Origin: Haemophilus paracuniculus | Lineage (GTDB): Bacteria > Pseudomonadota > Gammaproteobacteria > Enterobacterales > Pasteurellaceae | Direction: 5' to 3' | DNA length: 54,670 nt | Assembly (NCBI RefSeq): GCF_002015115.1 | Contig: NZ_MUYA01000018.1 | Span: 33,987-88,656 of the forward strand | Shown here: positions 14,154 through 22,941 of the stretch, in pieces | Position numbering within the stretch: position 1 is the first letter of the stretch | How the letters are laid out: every line of letters starts with the position of its first letter | Notes under the pieces: model-generated | Told to the model about the DNA's origin: nothing | The model's input: only the letters and a program-made list of their open reading frames with translations | Databases searched by the model: none | Position numbers and translations under genes: made by a program

Positions 14154-16891
14154 TTGCGTTTATCCAAAATTTGATAGAGTTTATTTTCGATTTGTTGTTC
14201 AAAATCGTTACCTGCGTTAATCAATTTCCAGAGATCAAACAGGTTTTCACGATGATTATAATTAAAATTGATTTTCGCCGATTGTTGTTCGTTCAATTCC
14301 ATTTTCAGTTTGGCGTCCAGCACCATATCCCCTTTTGACCCCACATTGACTAACGCTCGCAACTCGTTGATTTTGGTGTCGTTCATCAAGTAAAGCAAAA
14401 GCTGTTCGGTGTAGCCGCTGTTTTTCATTGCGTTGAGCAATTCGGGGGTGAATTTTAGGCGGGAAGTACCCGCTTGCGTAATCAAACCATCGCAAACATA
14501 GCACGGTTTGCCCTCTAACCAAAGGGGCAAAATCGCGTTGGCTTTGCCTTTGAGTTCAATTTGTTGATATTTCATCAAATTGAGGATTTCCTCAAAATCA
14601 ATCTCATTCAATTTGAGATAAGTGAGGGAAGTCTGTGGCAGGGCGAAGTGATCGACCTGCAACGATCCGCCGAGCAGATCCATTTTTAGCTCTCGCAAAT
14701 AGAGCGGGCGTTTTTTGCTGTATGGATAACTGCCATTCACTTTTACTCGCACATTGGTAATCGGCACGCCGAGCTTCATTTCATCAATGTTCACCGCAAT
14801 CGGTTGTTTTACGCCAAAGCTAAATTGCCCCTGTTGCAAGCGGTAGGGTAGCGAAAATTGAATGCCGTTGATGTCGCCACTTGGGATCGATAATCCTCCG
14901 TCAATGATCGAAAAATGCCCGCCCGCGATCAGCCCCTGCTTGGCGTTGGCACTAAATGCGGTTTCGCCTTTGACCATGCCTTTGTTGATGATCCAGTTTT
15001 GGCGTAATGGCAACAAAGGTTGGAACACGTTGGCGGGTTGAGCATACCAATAGAGTTTGCCGACCAATTCACTTTGCCCTTTTTTGAGGGAACGGCGAGC
15101 AAAGAGTTTGAGCGGCCCGAGTTTGCCCGCCTCAATTTGCCCCTGAATGTTAAAGTTTTCCAGTGTGCCGTTGAATTTTAAACGCCCCACGGGGCGAGTG
15201 AGTTCGCCCCCATAATTGAAGGTCGTTTCGGGGGAAATCGCTTTCACTTCGCCCTTGATTTGCCGTTTAAGATAGGCAAATTCAATCGGTTCGCTTAGGC
15301 TAAAATCAATTTTTGGGATCTGCGTTCCCGTCAAAATGAGCTTGCCGAGTTGCCCGTCTAGCTCGCTCAACGTAACCAATTTTCCTTGCCATTTGCCCCG
15401 ACCACCCACTTTGAGGGGCGTTTTGAGGCTCTGCACCTGTGCATTGCCCCAAATTCGCCATTGCCACAAATCGTTAATCGCTTTTTTGCCTTTCAGCTTT
15501 TGGAAAAATTGATTTTGCCCTGCGTGGAAATTTTTGGCGTAGCCGTCCAAATTCAACGCAAGCTGTTTAAATTCGGGGGTTTCCCCTTTCAGCAGGGCTT
15601 GCAACCGCCCCGTGATGCCGTTTTTATTGACTAAAATCCCCGCCATTGGGAAACGCAGTTCATTGATGATCAAATTATCCTGCTTGCCGACCAAACGCAA
15701 TAACGCCGAGGGCTGAAAGCGAACGCTCAAATCGTCAAATTTGCCTTGAAAGGCAATCGGTACGGCACTGTATAAAATAAAATCATCATATTTGACATTG
15801 CCCGTCAGTTGCAGCGGCAGATTGAGGGTATCGGGCAGAATTTCGCCCTGCTTATTTTCAATCACGATGTTGCCTTTGCCTGCTTTTTTGCTTTGCGATA
15901 AAAAGCTGAAACGGAAATAGGTTTGAATCGGGAAGAAATCCCCCGTCCAGCTTTTTGGGGAAATTTTTGCGGAAGCCACCCCTTGCAACGGGAAAATTTT
16001 GCTGATTTCCCAATAGAACGGGGCTTGCACGATTTCAAGGGTGTTTAAATCGAATTTAAACGGCAGGGTTAGCCGATTTTTGTCGTTGTGTTGGGAAACA
16101 AAACGTAGCTCGCCCGCCAGTTGGTTTGGCTGTTCCGTTTGCCAATCGGCGTTGATTTCCCCTTGTTGTAAATTGGGATCATCGATTATCGTTTTTGGCA
16201 ATCGCCATTGATAGCGTAAGTTGCCCGAAACGGGCGGCTGAGACAGATCATCATTCAGCTTCGCATTCAGTTGCAAGCGGTGGCTTTCTTTGGAATTTTC
16301 TTTTGTATTTGCAGGGAAATCGGGCTGATAGTCCAAATTCGCATTGAGGGTTTGATCGGCAAAAATTAAGGAAAATCTGACCGCTTGTTGGCTCAAATGG
16401 GCGGTTAATTTTTGCTGTTGATAGGCTAATTTGAGCTGGCTCGGCGAATTCAACAGGGTTTTTAAACGCGGGTTAATATCGTCAGACAAATTCCGCCACG
16501 TCAGCTGATTCAGGCTTGCTTCGCCCTCTGGCAACAGGGCGAGCAAGGCGTTGAGCGAGGTTGGGCTATCGGATTTTTCACTCGGCGGAAGTTGGGTTAA
16601 GCATTGATAATCAAGGCTGGCGGTGTCAATCGTAAATTGGCGAGCGGGCAACCATTGCAGGCGAACGCCTTTGACATCAAGCAACGGGCATTGTTGGTAA
16701 GCGAGGGAAAATTCGGGCAACGCAAGGCGTTCCAACCCAAAATCAAGCCCCGTTGGGGTGTTGATTTTCCACCCTTCTGGCAACGCCCAGTTAATCACGG
16801 TGGAAAGTTGCTTGCCCGACATCAACGCCACGCCCCCTGCGAACAGGGTGGCGAAAAGGATGCCGAGAACGACTAAAAGGCGAGAGAACAT
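14150..16891 (-). CDS. ydbH: YdbH-family AsmA-like envelope protein
   Basis: YdbH belongs to the AsmA-like family (with TamB and YhdP), long beta-groove proteins thought to carry phospholipids from inner to outer membrane. The 913-residue protein has one N-terminal membrane anchor (about 5-27: LLVVLGILFATLFAGGVALM), then a periplasmic region of repeating short beta strands. A C-terminal domain contains PLRQNWIINKGMVKGE and INGIQFSLPYRL and ends INFNYNHRENLFDLWKLINA, typical of YdbH. It is downstream of an eight-TM membrane gene (3-base gap) and overlaps ynbE, forming a three-gene minus-strand unit. Confidence 0.85.
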   Translation of the reverse strand: MFSRLLVVLGILFATLFAGGVALMSGKQLSTVINWALPEGWKINTPTGLDFGLERLALPEFSLAYQQCPLLDVKGVRLQWLPARQFTIDTASLDYQCLTQLPPSEKSDSPTSLNALLALLPEGEASLNQLTWRNLSDDINPRLKTLLNSPSQLKLAYQQQKLTAHLSQQAVRFSLIFADQTLNANLDYQPDFPANTKENSKESHRLQLNAKLNDDLSQPPVSGNLRYQWRLPKTIIDDPNLQQGEINADWQTEQPNQLAGELRFVSQHNDKNRLTLPFKFDLNTLEIVQAPFYWEISKIFPLQGVASAKISPKSWTGDFFPIQTYFRFSFLSQSKKAGKGNIVIENKQGEILPDTLNLPLQLTGNVKYDDFILYSAVPIAFQGKFDDLSVRFQPSALLRLVGKQDNLIINELRFPMAGILVNKNGITGRLQALLKGETPEFKQLALNLDGYAKNFHAGQNQFFQKLKGKKAINDLWQWRIWGNAQVQSLKTPLKVGGRGKWQGKLVTLSELDGQLGKLILTGTQIPKIDFSLSEPIEFAYLKRQIKGEVKAISPETTFNYGGELTRPVGRLKFNGTLENFNIQGQIEAGKLGPLKLFARRSLKKGQSELVGKLYWYAQPANVFQPLLPLRQNWIINKGMVKGETAFSANAKQGLIAGGHFSIIDGGLSIPSGDINGIQFSLPYRLQQGQFSFGVKQPIAVNIDEMKLGVPITNVRVKVNGSYPYSKKRPLYLRELKMDLLGGSLQVDHFALPQTSLTYLKLNEIDFEEILNLMKYQQIELKGKANAILPLWLEGKPCYVCDGLITQAGTSRLKFTPELLNAMKNSGYTEQLLLYLMNDTKINELRALVNVGSKGDMVLDAKLKMELNEQQSAKINFNYNHRENLFDLWKLINAGNDFEQQIENKLYQILDKRK

Positions 16892-16894
16892 TCG

Positions 16895-17722
16895 CTAGAT
16901 AAGGCTAGTGAGCGGATAGCTCATCGCAAGGAATGTGGCTGCGGTCCAAGCGGTCGGATTTTTGATATTTTTGCCCTTGTTACCTATCAGCAACCACGCA
17001 AGGCAGGCTAAAATCCCAAACTGCACCGCAAAATTGATCGCAAGGGGTAGCATCGCTACCTCTGCTACACCGCTTTTCATTAGCATATAAAACATTGCGA
17101 TCAGCCAAGCGTAATTCATCACCAATAATAACAGGGCGATTTTAACGAGCAATTTCAAAAAGCCCTCTAAACGACTTTTGGCGAGCATCAAATACCAACC
17201 CGCCAACAGCACACCAAGCAATAGCTGGGCGAAGTTGTTAGCACGCAGCCAGTTGAACAGTGAGGGTAGTTCGATCCAGTAAATGGCGAGATATTGAATC
17301 ATCGCAATCGCCACGATGCCAAAACCACAATAGATCATCGTTTGGGCGAGTTTTTCTTCATCGGGCAACGCCCAAAACAGGAAAACTAGCATTATTGAGG
17401 CAACGCCCACCAACAACATTGGATTATGTTTTGGGGTAAAGCCGACCGAATAGAGAAAATTCCCCACCGCAAACAGGGCGAAGAATTTCAGCACAAACAG
17501 TAAACGCCCTCGCTGACCAGGGCAGATTTGCCCTTTCCACAACACAAATAACATCACGAGGCTTGCTGCCAACAGGGCGAGCAGATAGGGCGAAATAAAA
17601 ATTACCCCTTGCGGTGCAAAGTAAAAATTCAGTGCCATTTGAATAAAGAGCATTAGGCTCATTGGCAATAACGCAAAGGTTGCGATATCGTATTTTTTGT
17701 CGGAATCGTGATCGTGTGCCAT
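16895..17722 (-). CDS. Polytopic membrane protein of unknown function
   Basis: A 275-residue protein with a short His/Asp-rich cytoplasmic start (MAHDHDSDKKYD) and about eight hydrophobic segments throughout, e.g. SLMLFIQMALNFYF, LLALLAASLVMLFVLW, MLLVGVASIMLVFLFWALP, LLLGVLLAGWYLMLA and FAVQFGILACLAWLLI. I do not recognise a family. It lies 3 bases upstream of ydbH on the same strand, so it may be co-transcribed with the ydbH-ynbE envelope genes. It diverges from gloA, leaving about 100 bases for both promoters. Confidence 0.7.
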   Translation of the reverse strand: MAHDHDSDKKYDIATFALLPMSLMLFIQMALNFYFAPQGVIFISPYLLALLAASLVMLFVLWKGQICPGQRGRLLFVLKFFALFAVGNFLYSVGFTPKHNPMLLVGVASIMLVFLFWALPDEEKLAQTMIYCGFGIVAIAMIQYLAIYWIELPSLFNWLRANNFAQLLLGVLLAGWYLMLAKSRLEGFLKLLVKIALLLLVMNYAWLIAMFYMLMKSGVAEVAMLPLAINFAVQFGILACLAWLLIGNKGKNIKNPTAWTAATFLAMSYPLTSLI

Positions 17723-17822
17723 TGGAATATCGTGTTTAAACGGGAATGAATAGTCGCAAATTATGCCACAAAAATGATTTTATGGCATAATGGCACGCTA
17801 TTTTTATTCAGAGGAACAGACA

Positions 17823-18227
17823 ATGCGAATTTTACATACAATGTTACGCGTAGGAAATTTAGAACGCTCAATCAAATTTTACACCGAAGTGCTTGGAATG
17901 CGTGTGCTACGCACCAGCGAAAATCCAGAGTATAAATACACCCTCGCGTTTTTGGGCTATGCGGACGAAAGCGAAAGTTCCGTGATTGAATTAACCTACA
18001 ACTGGGGCGTAGAAAGCTACGAATTAGGCACGGCTTACGGACATATTGCGATTGGCGTGGACGACATTTACGCCACCGTGGAAGCCGTTCGCCAAGCGGG
18101 CGGAAAAGTAACTCGTGAAGCCGGTCCAGTGTTAGGTGGCAAAACTGTGATCGCCTTTGTGGAAGATCCAGATGGCTACAAAATTGAATTTATTGAGAAC
18201 AAAGACGCCAAAGCAGCATTGGGTTAA
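17823..18227 (+). CDS. gloA: Lactoylglutathione lyase (glyoxalase I)
   Basis: GloA converts the hemithioacetal of methylglyoxal and glutathione to S-lactoylglutathione, detoxifying a glycolysis by-product. The 134-residue protein has all four metal ligands of the Ni-type bacterial enzyme: His5, Glu56, His74 and Glu122. It also has two glyoxalase motifs, from [21 protein letters not shown] near the start and [14 protein letters not shown] near the end. The ATG at 17823 has AGAGG upstream and matches the family start; an earlier in-frame ATG at 17790 adds 11 atypical residues. CATAAT at 17786-17791 may be the -10 box. rnt follows after 3 bases, an arrangement common in enterics and Pasteurellaceae. 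Confidence 0.96.
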   Translation: MRILHTMLRVGNLERSIKFYTEVLGMRVLRTSENPEYKYTLAFLGYADESESSVIELTYNWGVESYELGTAYGHIAIGVDDIYATVEAVRQAGGKVTREAGPVLGGKTVIAFVEDPDGYKIEFIENKDAKAALG

Positions 18228-18230
18228 ACA

Positions 18231-18881
18231 ATGGCAGAGCAGACAGAAACGCTAGATTACCGCCTCTTAAAAAACCGTTTTCGTGGCTATTTGCCCGTGA
18301 TTATTGATGTGGAAACCGCGGGCTTGAACGCTCAAACCGATGCGTTATTAGAGTTGGCGGCGATTACGGTCAAAATGGACGAAAATGGCGATTTACAAGC
18401 GGATAAAAAATGCCATTTTCATATTCAGCCGTTTGAGGGGGCGAACATCAACCCCGATTCCCTCAAATTTAACGGCATTGATATTGATAACCCCTTGCGT
18501 GGGGCGGTGCCAGAAAATGTGGCGATTCCCGAAATGTTCAAAATGGTGCGTCAAGCAATGAAAGAGCAGGGCTGCCAGCGAGCGGTAATCGTGGCACATA
18601 ATGCAGCCTTTGATCAGAGCTTTGTGCAAGCGGCGGTGAAGCGGATTAACGCTAAGCGAGATCCGTTTCACCCCTTTGCAATGTTTGATACTGCCACCTT
18701 GGCGGGCTTTATGTATGGGCAAACGGTGCTAGTCAAAGCGTGCCAAATGGCACAAATTACCTTTGACGGCAAACAGGCTCATTCCGCCTTGTACGACACC
18801 GAAAAAACCACCGAGCTATTTTGCACAATGGTGAATCAACTGAAAAAATTAGGCGGTTTCCCACCCCTTGCAAATGGCTAA
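18231..18881 (+). CDS. rnt: Ribonuclease T
   Basis: RNase T trims 3' ends of tRNAs and other stable RNAs and turns over the tRNA CCA end. The 216 residues have the DEDDh exonuclease motifs: [11 protein letters not shown] near 23 (D-x-E), the middle [10 protein letters not shown] with Asp, and [10 protein letters not shown] (His and Asp) near 183. Length equals the family norm (about 215). Translated 3 bases after gloA. Downstream are a TTGACA element and a hairpin before yccA. Confidence 0.95.
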   Translation: MAEQTETLDYRLLKNRFRGYLPVIIDVETAGLNAQTDALLELAAITVKMDENGDLQADKKCHFHIQPFEGANINPDSLKFNGIDIDNPLRGAVPENVAIPEMFKMVRQAMKEQGCQRAVIVAHNAAFDQSFVQAAVKRINAKRDPFHPFAMFDTATLAGFMYGQTVLVKACQMAQITFDGKQAHSALYDTEKTTELFCTMVNQLKKLGGFPPLANG

Positions 18882-18898
18882 AAATTAAGCGTAAAAGA

Positions 18899-18962
18899 TT
18901 GACATTCACGCTTTTTATGGTTAATTTAAGCCCGAAGTATGGACATATTTCCATACTTTTTT
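18899..18962 (+). promoter_or_regulatory. TTGACA element plus leader hairpin ahead of yccA
   Basis: A perfect -35 TTGACA (18899-18904) is followed 17 bases later by a weak TAATTT. Just beyond the expected start site a terminator-like hairpin appears, AAGTATGGA/TCCATACTT (18935-18958) with a T run to 18962, only 9 bases before the yccA Shine-Dalgarno. It can end rnt transcripts and would also sit at the very 5' end of a yccA mRNA. Confidence 0.5.
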
Positions 18963-18982
18963 AACGTTTTTAGGAGAATGTG

Positions 18983-19648
18983 ATGCAAAATCGTTTAGCA
19001 ACTGAATATGCACGTGGCGAATCGCTACTCAGCACCCACAAAGTGCTACGCAATACTTACCTTTTATTGGCAATGACCTTAGCCTTTTCTTCGGTGGTTG
19101 CTTTCGTTTCAATGAGCCTTAACTTGCCACGCCTGCCGTGGTGGGGAATGTTAATCGGCTTCTACGGCTTACTGTTCTTAACCAACGCCACCTCAAATAG
19201 CGGGTTAGGCATTGTGGGCGTGTTTGCCTTGACAGGGTTCTTAGGCTATTCACTAGGACCTATTCTGAATGCGTATATCGGCAGAGGCTTGGGCGATGTG
19301 GTCGGTTTAGCCTTTGGGGCAACCGCAATGGTGTTCTTCGCTTGTTCCGCTTATGTGCTGGTAACCAAAAAAGATATGTCGTTCCTCTCGGGAATGATGA
19401 TGGCGTTATTTGTAGTGCTACTCGTTGGCGTGATTGCGAATATCTTCCTTGCAATCCCAGCGTTAAGCCTTGCAATGAGTGCCTTGTTTATCCTCTTTTC
19501 AAGCGGTGCGATTTTACTCGCCACCAGCAACATTATTCACGGCGGCGAAACCAACTACATTCGTGCTACCGTGGATTTATATGTGTCGCTCTACAACCTA
19601 TTCGTCAGCTTCTTACAAATCTTTGGCGTATTAGGCAACGATGATTAA
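18983..19648 (+). CDS. yccA: Bax inhibitor-1 family membrane protein YccA
   Basis: YccA is a seven-transmembrane inner-membrane protein of the TMBIM/BI-1 family; in E. coli it is a substrate and modulator of the FtsH protease that protects SecY when the translocon is jammed. The 221 residues start with a cytoplasmic [26 protein letters not shown] and then seven hydrophobic spans; the end [26 protein letters not shown] is the family's conserved C-terminal signature with paired Asp and Asn. I chose the ATG at 18983 because AGGAG lies 6 bases before it; a GTG one codon earlier is possible. Confidence 0.92.
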   Translation: MQNRLATEYARGESLLSTHKVLRNTYLLLAMTLAFSSVVAFVSMSLNLPRLPWWGMLIGFYGLLFLTNATSNSGLGIVGVFALTGFLGYSLGPILNAYIGRGLGDVVGLAFGATAMVFFACSAYVLVTKKDMSFLSGMMMALFVVLLVGVIANIFLAIPALSLAMSALFILFSSGAILLATSNIIHGGETNYIRATVDLYVSLYNLFVSFLQIFGVLGNDD

Positions 19649-19663
19649 CCTTAATTAAACCGA

Positions 19664-19693
19664 AAGTGCCACGAAATGTGGCACTTCTTTTTT
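19664..19693 (+). terminator. Rho-independent terminator after yccA
   Basis: AAGTGCCAC, loop GAAAT, GTGGCACTT, then CTTTTTT. It ends immediately before the tusE start, so tusE mRNA must begin inside or after it or come from readthrough. Confidence 0.85.
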
Positions 19694-19702
19694 GGATGGA
19701 TG

Positions 19703-20041
19703 ATGAGCCATTTTATTGAATTAAATCAGCAACAATTTGCCACCGATGCCTTCGGCTATCTTGCTAATTTAGCCGATTGGTCGCCCGAACTTGCTGAAAA
19801 AATTGCCGAAAAAGAGCAAATTCAGCTCACCGCCGAGCATTGGGAAATTATCTACTTTGTGCGAGAGTTTTACGCTGAATACAAAACCTCGCCCGCGATC
19901 CGAATGTTAGTCAAATCCCTCGCCCAAAAATTTGGCGAACAAAAAGGGAACAGCCGCTATTTACAACGTCTCTTCCCAGACGGTCCCGCCAAACAAGCCA
20001 CCAAAATCGCAGGGTTACCGAAACCGGCAAAATGTTTATAA
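19703..20041 (+). CDS. tusE: Sulfur relay protein TusE (DsrC family)
   Basis: TusE accepts sulfur from TusBCD and passes it to MnmA for 2-thiolation of the wobble uridine in tRNA-Glu/Gln/Lys. The 112-residue protein contains the family core [19 protein letters not shown] and SPAIRMLVK, then [14 protein letters not shown], and ends [10 protein letters not shown] with the essential penultimate cysteine. I chose ATG 19703 (MSHFIEL); ATG 19700 is one codon earlier. It is alone, not with tusBCD. tRNA-Gln(UUG), a substrate of this pathway, is encoded twice in this window. Confidence 0.93.
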   Translation: MSHFIELNQQQFATDAFGYLANLADWSPELAEKIAEKEQIQLTAEHWEIIYFVREFYAEYKTSPAIRMLVKSLAQKFGEQKGNSRYLQRLFPDGPAKQATKIAGLPKPAKCL

Positions 20042-20051
20042 CGAGCAAAAA

Positions 20052-20080
20052 GAAAGGCACGATGGCGTGCCTTTCGATTT
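20052..20080 (+). terminator. Terminator after tusE
   Basis: GAAAGGCACG and CGTGCCTTTC form a 10-bp stem with loop ATGG, followed by a broken T tract (GATTT). Confidence 0.6.
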
Positions 20081-20129
20081 AAATTTTTTTCTGACCGCTT
20101 GCAAGGGGGGGGTCCAGAAATTTTGGCGA

Positions 20130-21092
20130 TCAGTTATTCGCCAAAATTACCGCCCGTTTCGGGGCTGGGTAGCCCTCAATAGTTTTGCTGAGATCCTTCG
20201 GATCGAGGAAATCGATCAGCGATTCATTTTCCAGCCAGTCGGTTTTGCGTTGCTCTTCGAGGGTGGTAACCGCTTGATCGACACAACGCACATTTTTGAA
20301 GCCGACTTTTTCCAGCCAGTTAATCAAGGCAGGCACGGACGGAATAAAATAGACATTTTTCATTTTGGCGTAACGATCCGCAGGCACGAGAACATCGTTC
20401 ACATCGCCGTCAATCACAAGGGTTTCCAATACCAATTCGCCACCTTTAACCAGCTGATTTTTCAGCTGCGAAAGGTGATCGAGGGGCGATTTGCGATGAT
20501 AAAGCACCCCCATTGAAAAGACGGTATCAAAGGCGTGTAGCGGTTGCATTTGTTCGATCCCAAGGGGAATCAGGTTGGCTCGGCGGTCGTTATTCAGCAG
20601 TTTCCGCACTACCTCAAATTGGCACAAAAACAGCTCGGTCGGGTCAATCCCCACCACCATTTTTGCCCCTTCGCCCACCATTCGCCACATATGGTAGCCG
20701 CTGCCGCAGCCCACGTCCAAAATGGTGCGATCTTTCAAGGGGGCAAGGTGGGGCAGAACGCGATCCCATTTGAAATCGGAACGCCATTCGCAATCAATAT
20801 GCACCCCGTGCAGGTGGTAAGGGCCTTTTCGCCACGGCATTAGCTGTTTGAGATGATAAACCAACCGCTGCATTTCGCCCTCGCTCAACGGCGTATCAAG
20901 ACGCGCTTCCACCTTGTCGGCGAGGTTAATACAAGCGGTGCGATTCGGCAGAAAATCGACAATCTTCGCCCATTTGGCATAGTCGCCGTGAGCGGATTTT
21001 TCCCATTGTTTGAGTTGTAACGGTAAGGTTTCCAGCCACGCAGACAAAGACGAGGTGGCGATCTGTTGATAAAAAGGACGGAAATCGATCAT
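20130..21092 (-). CDS. cmoB: tRNA U34 carboxymethyltransferase CmoB
   Basis: CmoB transfers a carboxymethyl group from carboxy-SAM to 5-hydroxyuridine-34, the last step to cmo5U in several tRNAs. The 320-residue protein has the family N-terminus ([20 protein letters not shown]), a substrate-binding region ending [11 protein letters not shown], the SAM motif [16 protein letters not shown] near 124 and [17 protein letters not shown]. Its partner cmoA, often adjacent, is not in the window. A strong inverted repeat (AATTTTGGCGA/TCGCCAAAATT) spans its stop codon. It is separated from dcd upstream by an inverted uptake-like pair. Confidence 0.95.
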   Translation of the reverse strand: MIDFRPFYQQIATSSLSAWLETLPLQLKQWEKSAHGDYAKWAKIVDFLPNRTACINLADKVEARLDTPLSEGEMQRLVYHLKQLMPWRKGPYHLHGVHIDCEWRSDFKWDRVLPHLAPLKDRTILDVGCGSGYHMWRMVGEGAKMVVGIDPTELFLCQFEVVRKLLNNDRRANLIPLGIEQMQPLHAFDTVFSMGVLYHRKSPLDHLSQLKNQLVKGGELVLETLVIDGDVNDVLVPADRYAKMKNVYFIPSVPALINWLEKVGFKNVRCVDQAVTTLEEQRKTDWLENESLIDFLDPKDLSKTIEGYPAPKRAVILANN

Positions 21093-21104
21093 AAATTACT
21101 GAAT

Positions 21105-21150
21105 GCAAGGGGTAGGATTTTATGAAATTTCGCAAAATCCCACCCCTTGT
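21105..21150. repeat. Inverted pair of variant uptake-like sequences
   Basis: GCAAGGGGTAGGATTTT (21105-21121) faces AAAATCCCACCCCTTGT (21134-21150), giving a stem of about 16 bp with one mismatch between dcd and cmoB. Both arms carry AAGGGGT rather than AAGCGGT. It probably acts as a terminator for dcd on the minus strand. Confidence 0.7.
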
Positions 21151-21157
21151 AGCTTGG

Positions 21158-21742
21158 TTAATTATCTTGATTGATACGGCTAGACACCGCACTTTGTTGG
21201 TTTTTGTATTTGGCATCGCGGCGAGCGTTGTAAGGGCGAGCGGCAAAGCCACTTAACACCTCAAAACTCAACGCCCCGATCGACATATTCGGGCGTAACG
21301 CCAACGGCAATTTGCCTGCGTTGAAAAATTCCAACACGATTTTGCCTTCCCAACCGGGGTCGATACGGTGGGCGGTAACGTGTACCATTAACCCCAAGCG
21401 AGCCAACGAAGAACGACCGTCTAACCAGCCCACGATATTGGCGGGCAGTTTGACCGATTCTAAGGTGGTGGCAAGGGCGAGTTCGCCAGGGTGCAGGAAA
21501 AAGGCTTCATCATCGTTGATGATAATTTCATCGCTCATTACTTGGTCGAGTTGTGCGGTCATCAGCTCACGCGAGCCACTTAAATCGATGTAGGGGGTGG
21601 AATGCTCGCGAAAAATCCGAAACGAATTGCCCAAACGCACATCCACGGTCGCCCCGTTGATTTTTTCGTTGGACGGGCGAGGGTAGATTTCAATTTTGCC
21701 CTCGTCTAAATAACGTTCAATATCGGTATCACATAAACGCAT
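21158..21742 (-). CDS. dcd: dCTP deaminase
   Basis: Dcd deaminates dCTP to dUTP, supplying dUMP for thymidylate synthesis. The 194-residue protein matches the enteric enzyme in length and motif: [19 protein letters not shown] at the start, [14 protein letters not shown] in the core with conserved Arg/Ser contacts, and [22 protein letters not shown] including the catalytic Glu and the Gly-Lys of the active site. Sixteen bases separate it from udk upstream, so the two pyrimidine genes likely form one operon. Confidence 0.96.
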   Translation of the reverse strand: MRLCDTDIERYLDEGKIEIYPRPSNEKINGATVDVRLGNSFRIFREHSTPYIDLSGSRELMTAQLDQVMSDEIIINDDEAFFLHPGELALATTLESVKLPANIVGWLDGRSSLARLGLMVHVTAHRIDPGWEGKIVLEFFNAGKLPLALRPNMSIGALSFEVLSGFAARPYNARRDAKYKNQQSAVSSRINQDN

Positions 21743-21757
21743 AAATCCCCCGTGAGA

Positions 21758-22411
21758 TTATTTTTGTTTTAGAAGTTGCTTGATTTGAGCTTTCAGAATG
21801 TTGATCGCAATGCGGTTTTTGCCCCCTTTCGGTACAATCACATCGGCGTATTGTTTTGACGGCTCAATGAATTGCAGGAACATCGGGCGGACGGTTTTGC
21901 GATATTGCGAAATCACCGATTCCATTGAACGCCCACGTTCCACCATATCTCGCTGCAAACGGCGGATAAAGCAAATATCCAACGGGGCATCGACGAAAAT
22001 AGAGACATTGATTTCATTGCGAATCGCTTCGTCAGTGAGCAACAAAATGCCCTCTAAAATGATAATGCGTTTTGGCACGAAACGAGTAACGCTCTTTTTG
22101 CGGTTATGCTCGGCGTAATCATATTCAGGAATATCAATCGCCTTGCCCTGTTTGAGGGCTTTGAGGTGTTCCACCAACAAGGCGTGATCCATTGAATTTG
22201 GGTGGTCGTAGTTGGTTTTGATCCGCTCTTCCATTGTTAAATGGCTTTGATCGCGGTAATAGGCATCTTCGGAAATGATCCCGATTTCATCTGCCCCTAA
22301 TTCTTCTTTTAATTCTTTGTAAATGGTTGAGGCGATCAGGCTTTTGCCAGAAGCCGAAGCCCCCGCAATCGCAATCACAATGCAAGATTGATTTTCGGTA
22401 ATATCAGACAT
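21758..22411 (-). CDS. udk: Uridine kinase
   Basis: Udk phosphorylates uridine and cytidine with GTP or ATP in pyrimidine salvage. In 217 residues the P-loop GASASGKS is at 17-24, [11 protein letters not shown] carries the substrate-site residues, [10 protein letters not shown] follows, and [13 protein letters not shown] precedes [18 protein letters not shown] with the lid arginines. Gene order udk-dcd is conserved in many gamma-proteobacteria. Upstream lies a 530-base stretch of repeats with no gene. Confidence 0.96.
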   Translation of the reverse strand: MSDITENQSCIVIAIAGASASGKSLIASTIYKELKEELGADEIGIISEDAYYRDQSHLTMEERIKTNYDHPNSMDHALLVEHLKALKQGKAIDIPEYDYAEHNRKKSVTRFVPKRIIILEGILLLTDEAIRNEINVSIFVDAPLDICFIRRLQRDMVERGRSMESVISQYRKTVRPMFLQFIEPSKQYADVIVPKGGKNRIAINILKAQIKQLLKQK

Positions 22412-22531
22412 AGTAGCTCGATAGGTAAGAAAAAATTTGGCGGATTATACCCGATTTTTCACGGTATTTCTGCTGTTTGGGGATATTTACTTTTACTTAA
22501 TTAGGAAAAAATCAAAAATCCTAGCCCTTGT

Positions 22532-22621
22532 GGGACGCGAGCATCGCGTCCCTACGGTGGCTTATCCAAAATCTTGTGAATCGCCCCCGTACGTAGGGAC
22601 GCCACGCTGGCGTCCTTTTTT
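22532..22621 (-). repeat. Palindromic repeat family B, copy 1
   Basis: Two palindromes joined by a spacer: GGGACGCGA/TCGCGTCCC (22532-22552) and GGACGCCA/TGGCGTCC (22597-22615), the latter followed by TTTTTT. Read on the minus strand, the same two units occur next to each other at 28698-28743, where the first is identical and the second differs by compensatory changes. Confidence 0.7.
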
Positions 22622-22648
22622 GTAGATATTTCCCATATCTCAAATTAT

Positions 22649-22871
22649 TGCTCGAAAAAATTCCCCGTCATTTTGCGTTGAGCGGTTTCGTCAATTTCAA
22701 GGTCAATTTGTACTGTTTGAGCCAGCTTGCTGGCGAGTTTACAAATTGACCGCAGAAATTAGAAACAAGCGAAGCAAAAGCAAAATGTTCGGGGTCGCCT
22801 TTCTTTTGGTTACTTTTCTTTGGCGAAGCAAAGAAAAGAAAAGTAACAATCTCAAACAAGGGGTAGGATTT
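22649..22871 (+). repeat. Composite repeat family C, copy 1 (about 223 bp)
   Basis: A long interspersed repeat, nearly identical to 33288-33507 in the same orientation. It starts TGCTCGAA, contains the long inverted pair GGTCAATTTGTA (22701-22712) and TACAAATTGACC (22740-22751) around an inner hairpin GCCAGC/GCTGGC (22721-22734), then the hairpin TTACTTTTCTTTG/CAAAGAAAAG, and ends in a variant uptake sequence CAAGGGGTAGGATTT. Short open frames through it are not convincing genes. Confidence 0.85.
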
Positions 22872-22936
22872 GTGAAAATTTCGCTTTAAGTCATCATTCC
22901 ACCGAACATGAAATTCCCCAAAATCCCACCCCTTGC
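22856..22936. repeat. Inverted pair of variant uptake-like sequences before bcr
   Basis: ACAAGGGGTAGGATTT (22856-22871) faces AAATCCCACCCCTTGC (22921-22936) with about 50 bases between. The left arm is also the end of repeat C copy 1. On the minus strand it lies just after the bcr stop codon and may terminate that transcript. Together with repeats B and C it fills 22412-22941, where I see no gene. Confidence 0.6.
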
Positions 22937-22941
22937 ACGAT

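Noticed and set aside
18892..18905. CpxR-type box (GTAAA-N5-GTAAA) at GTAAAAGATTGACA before yccA
   Set aside because: Only the first half matches; the second half GACAT is too different to call, despite Cpx control of yccA in E. coli.
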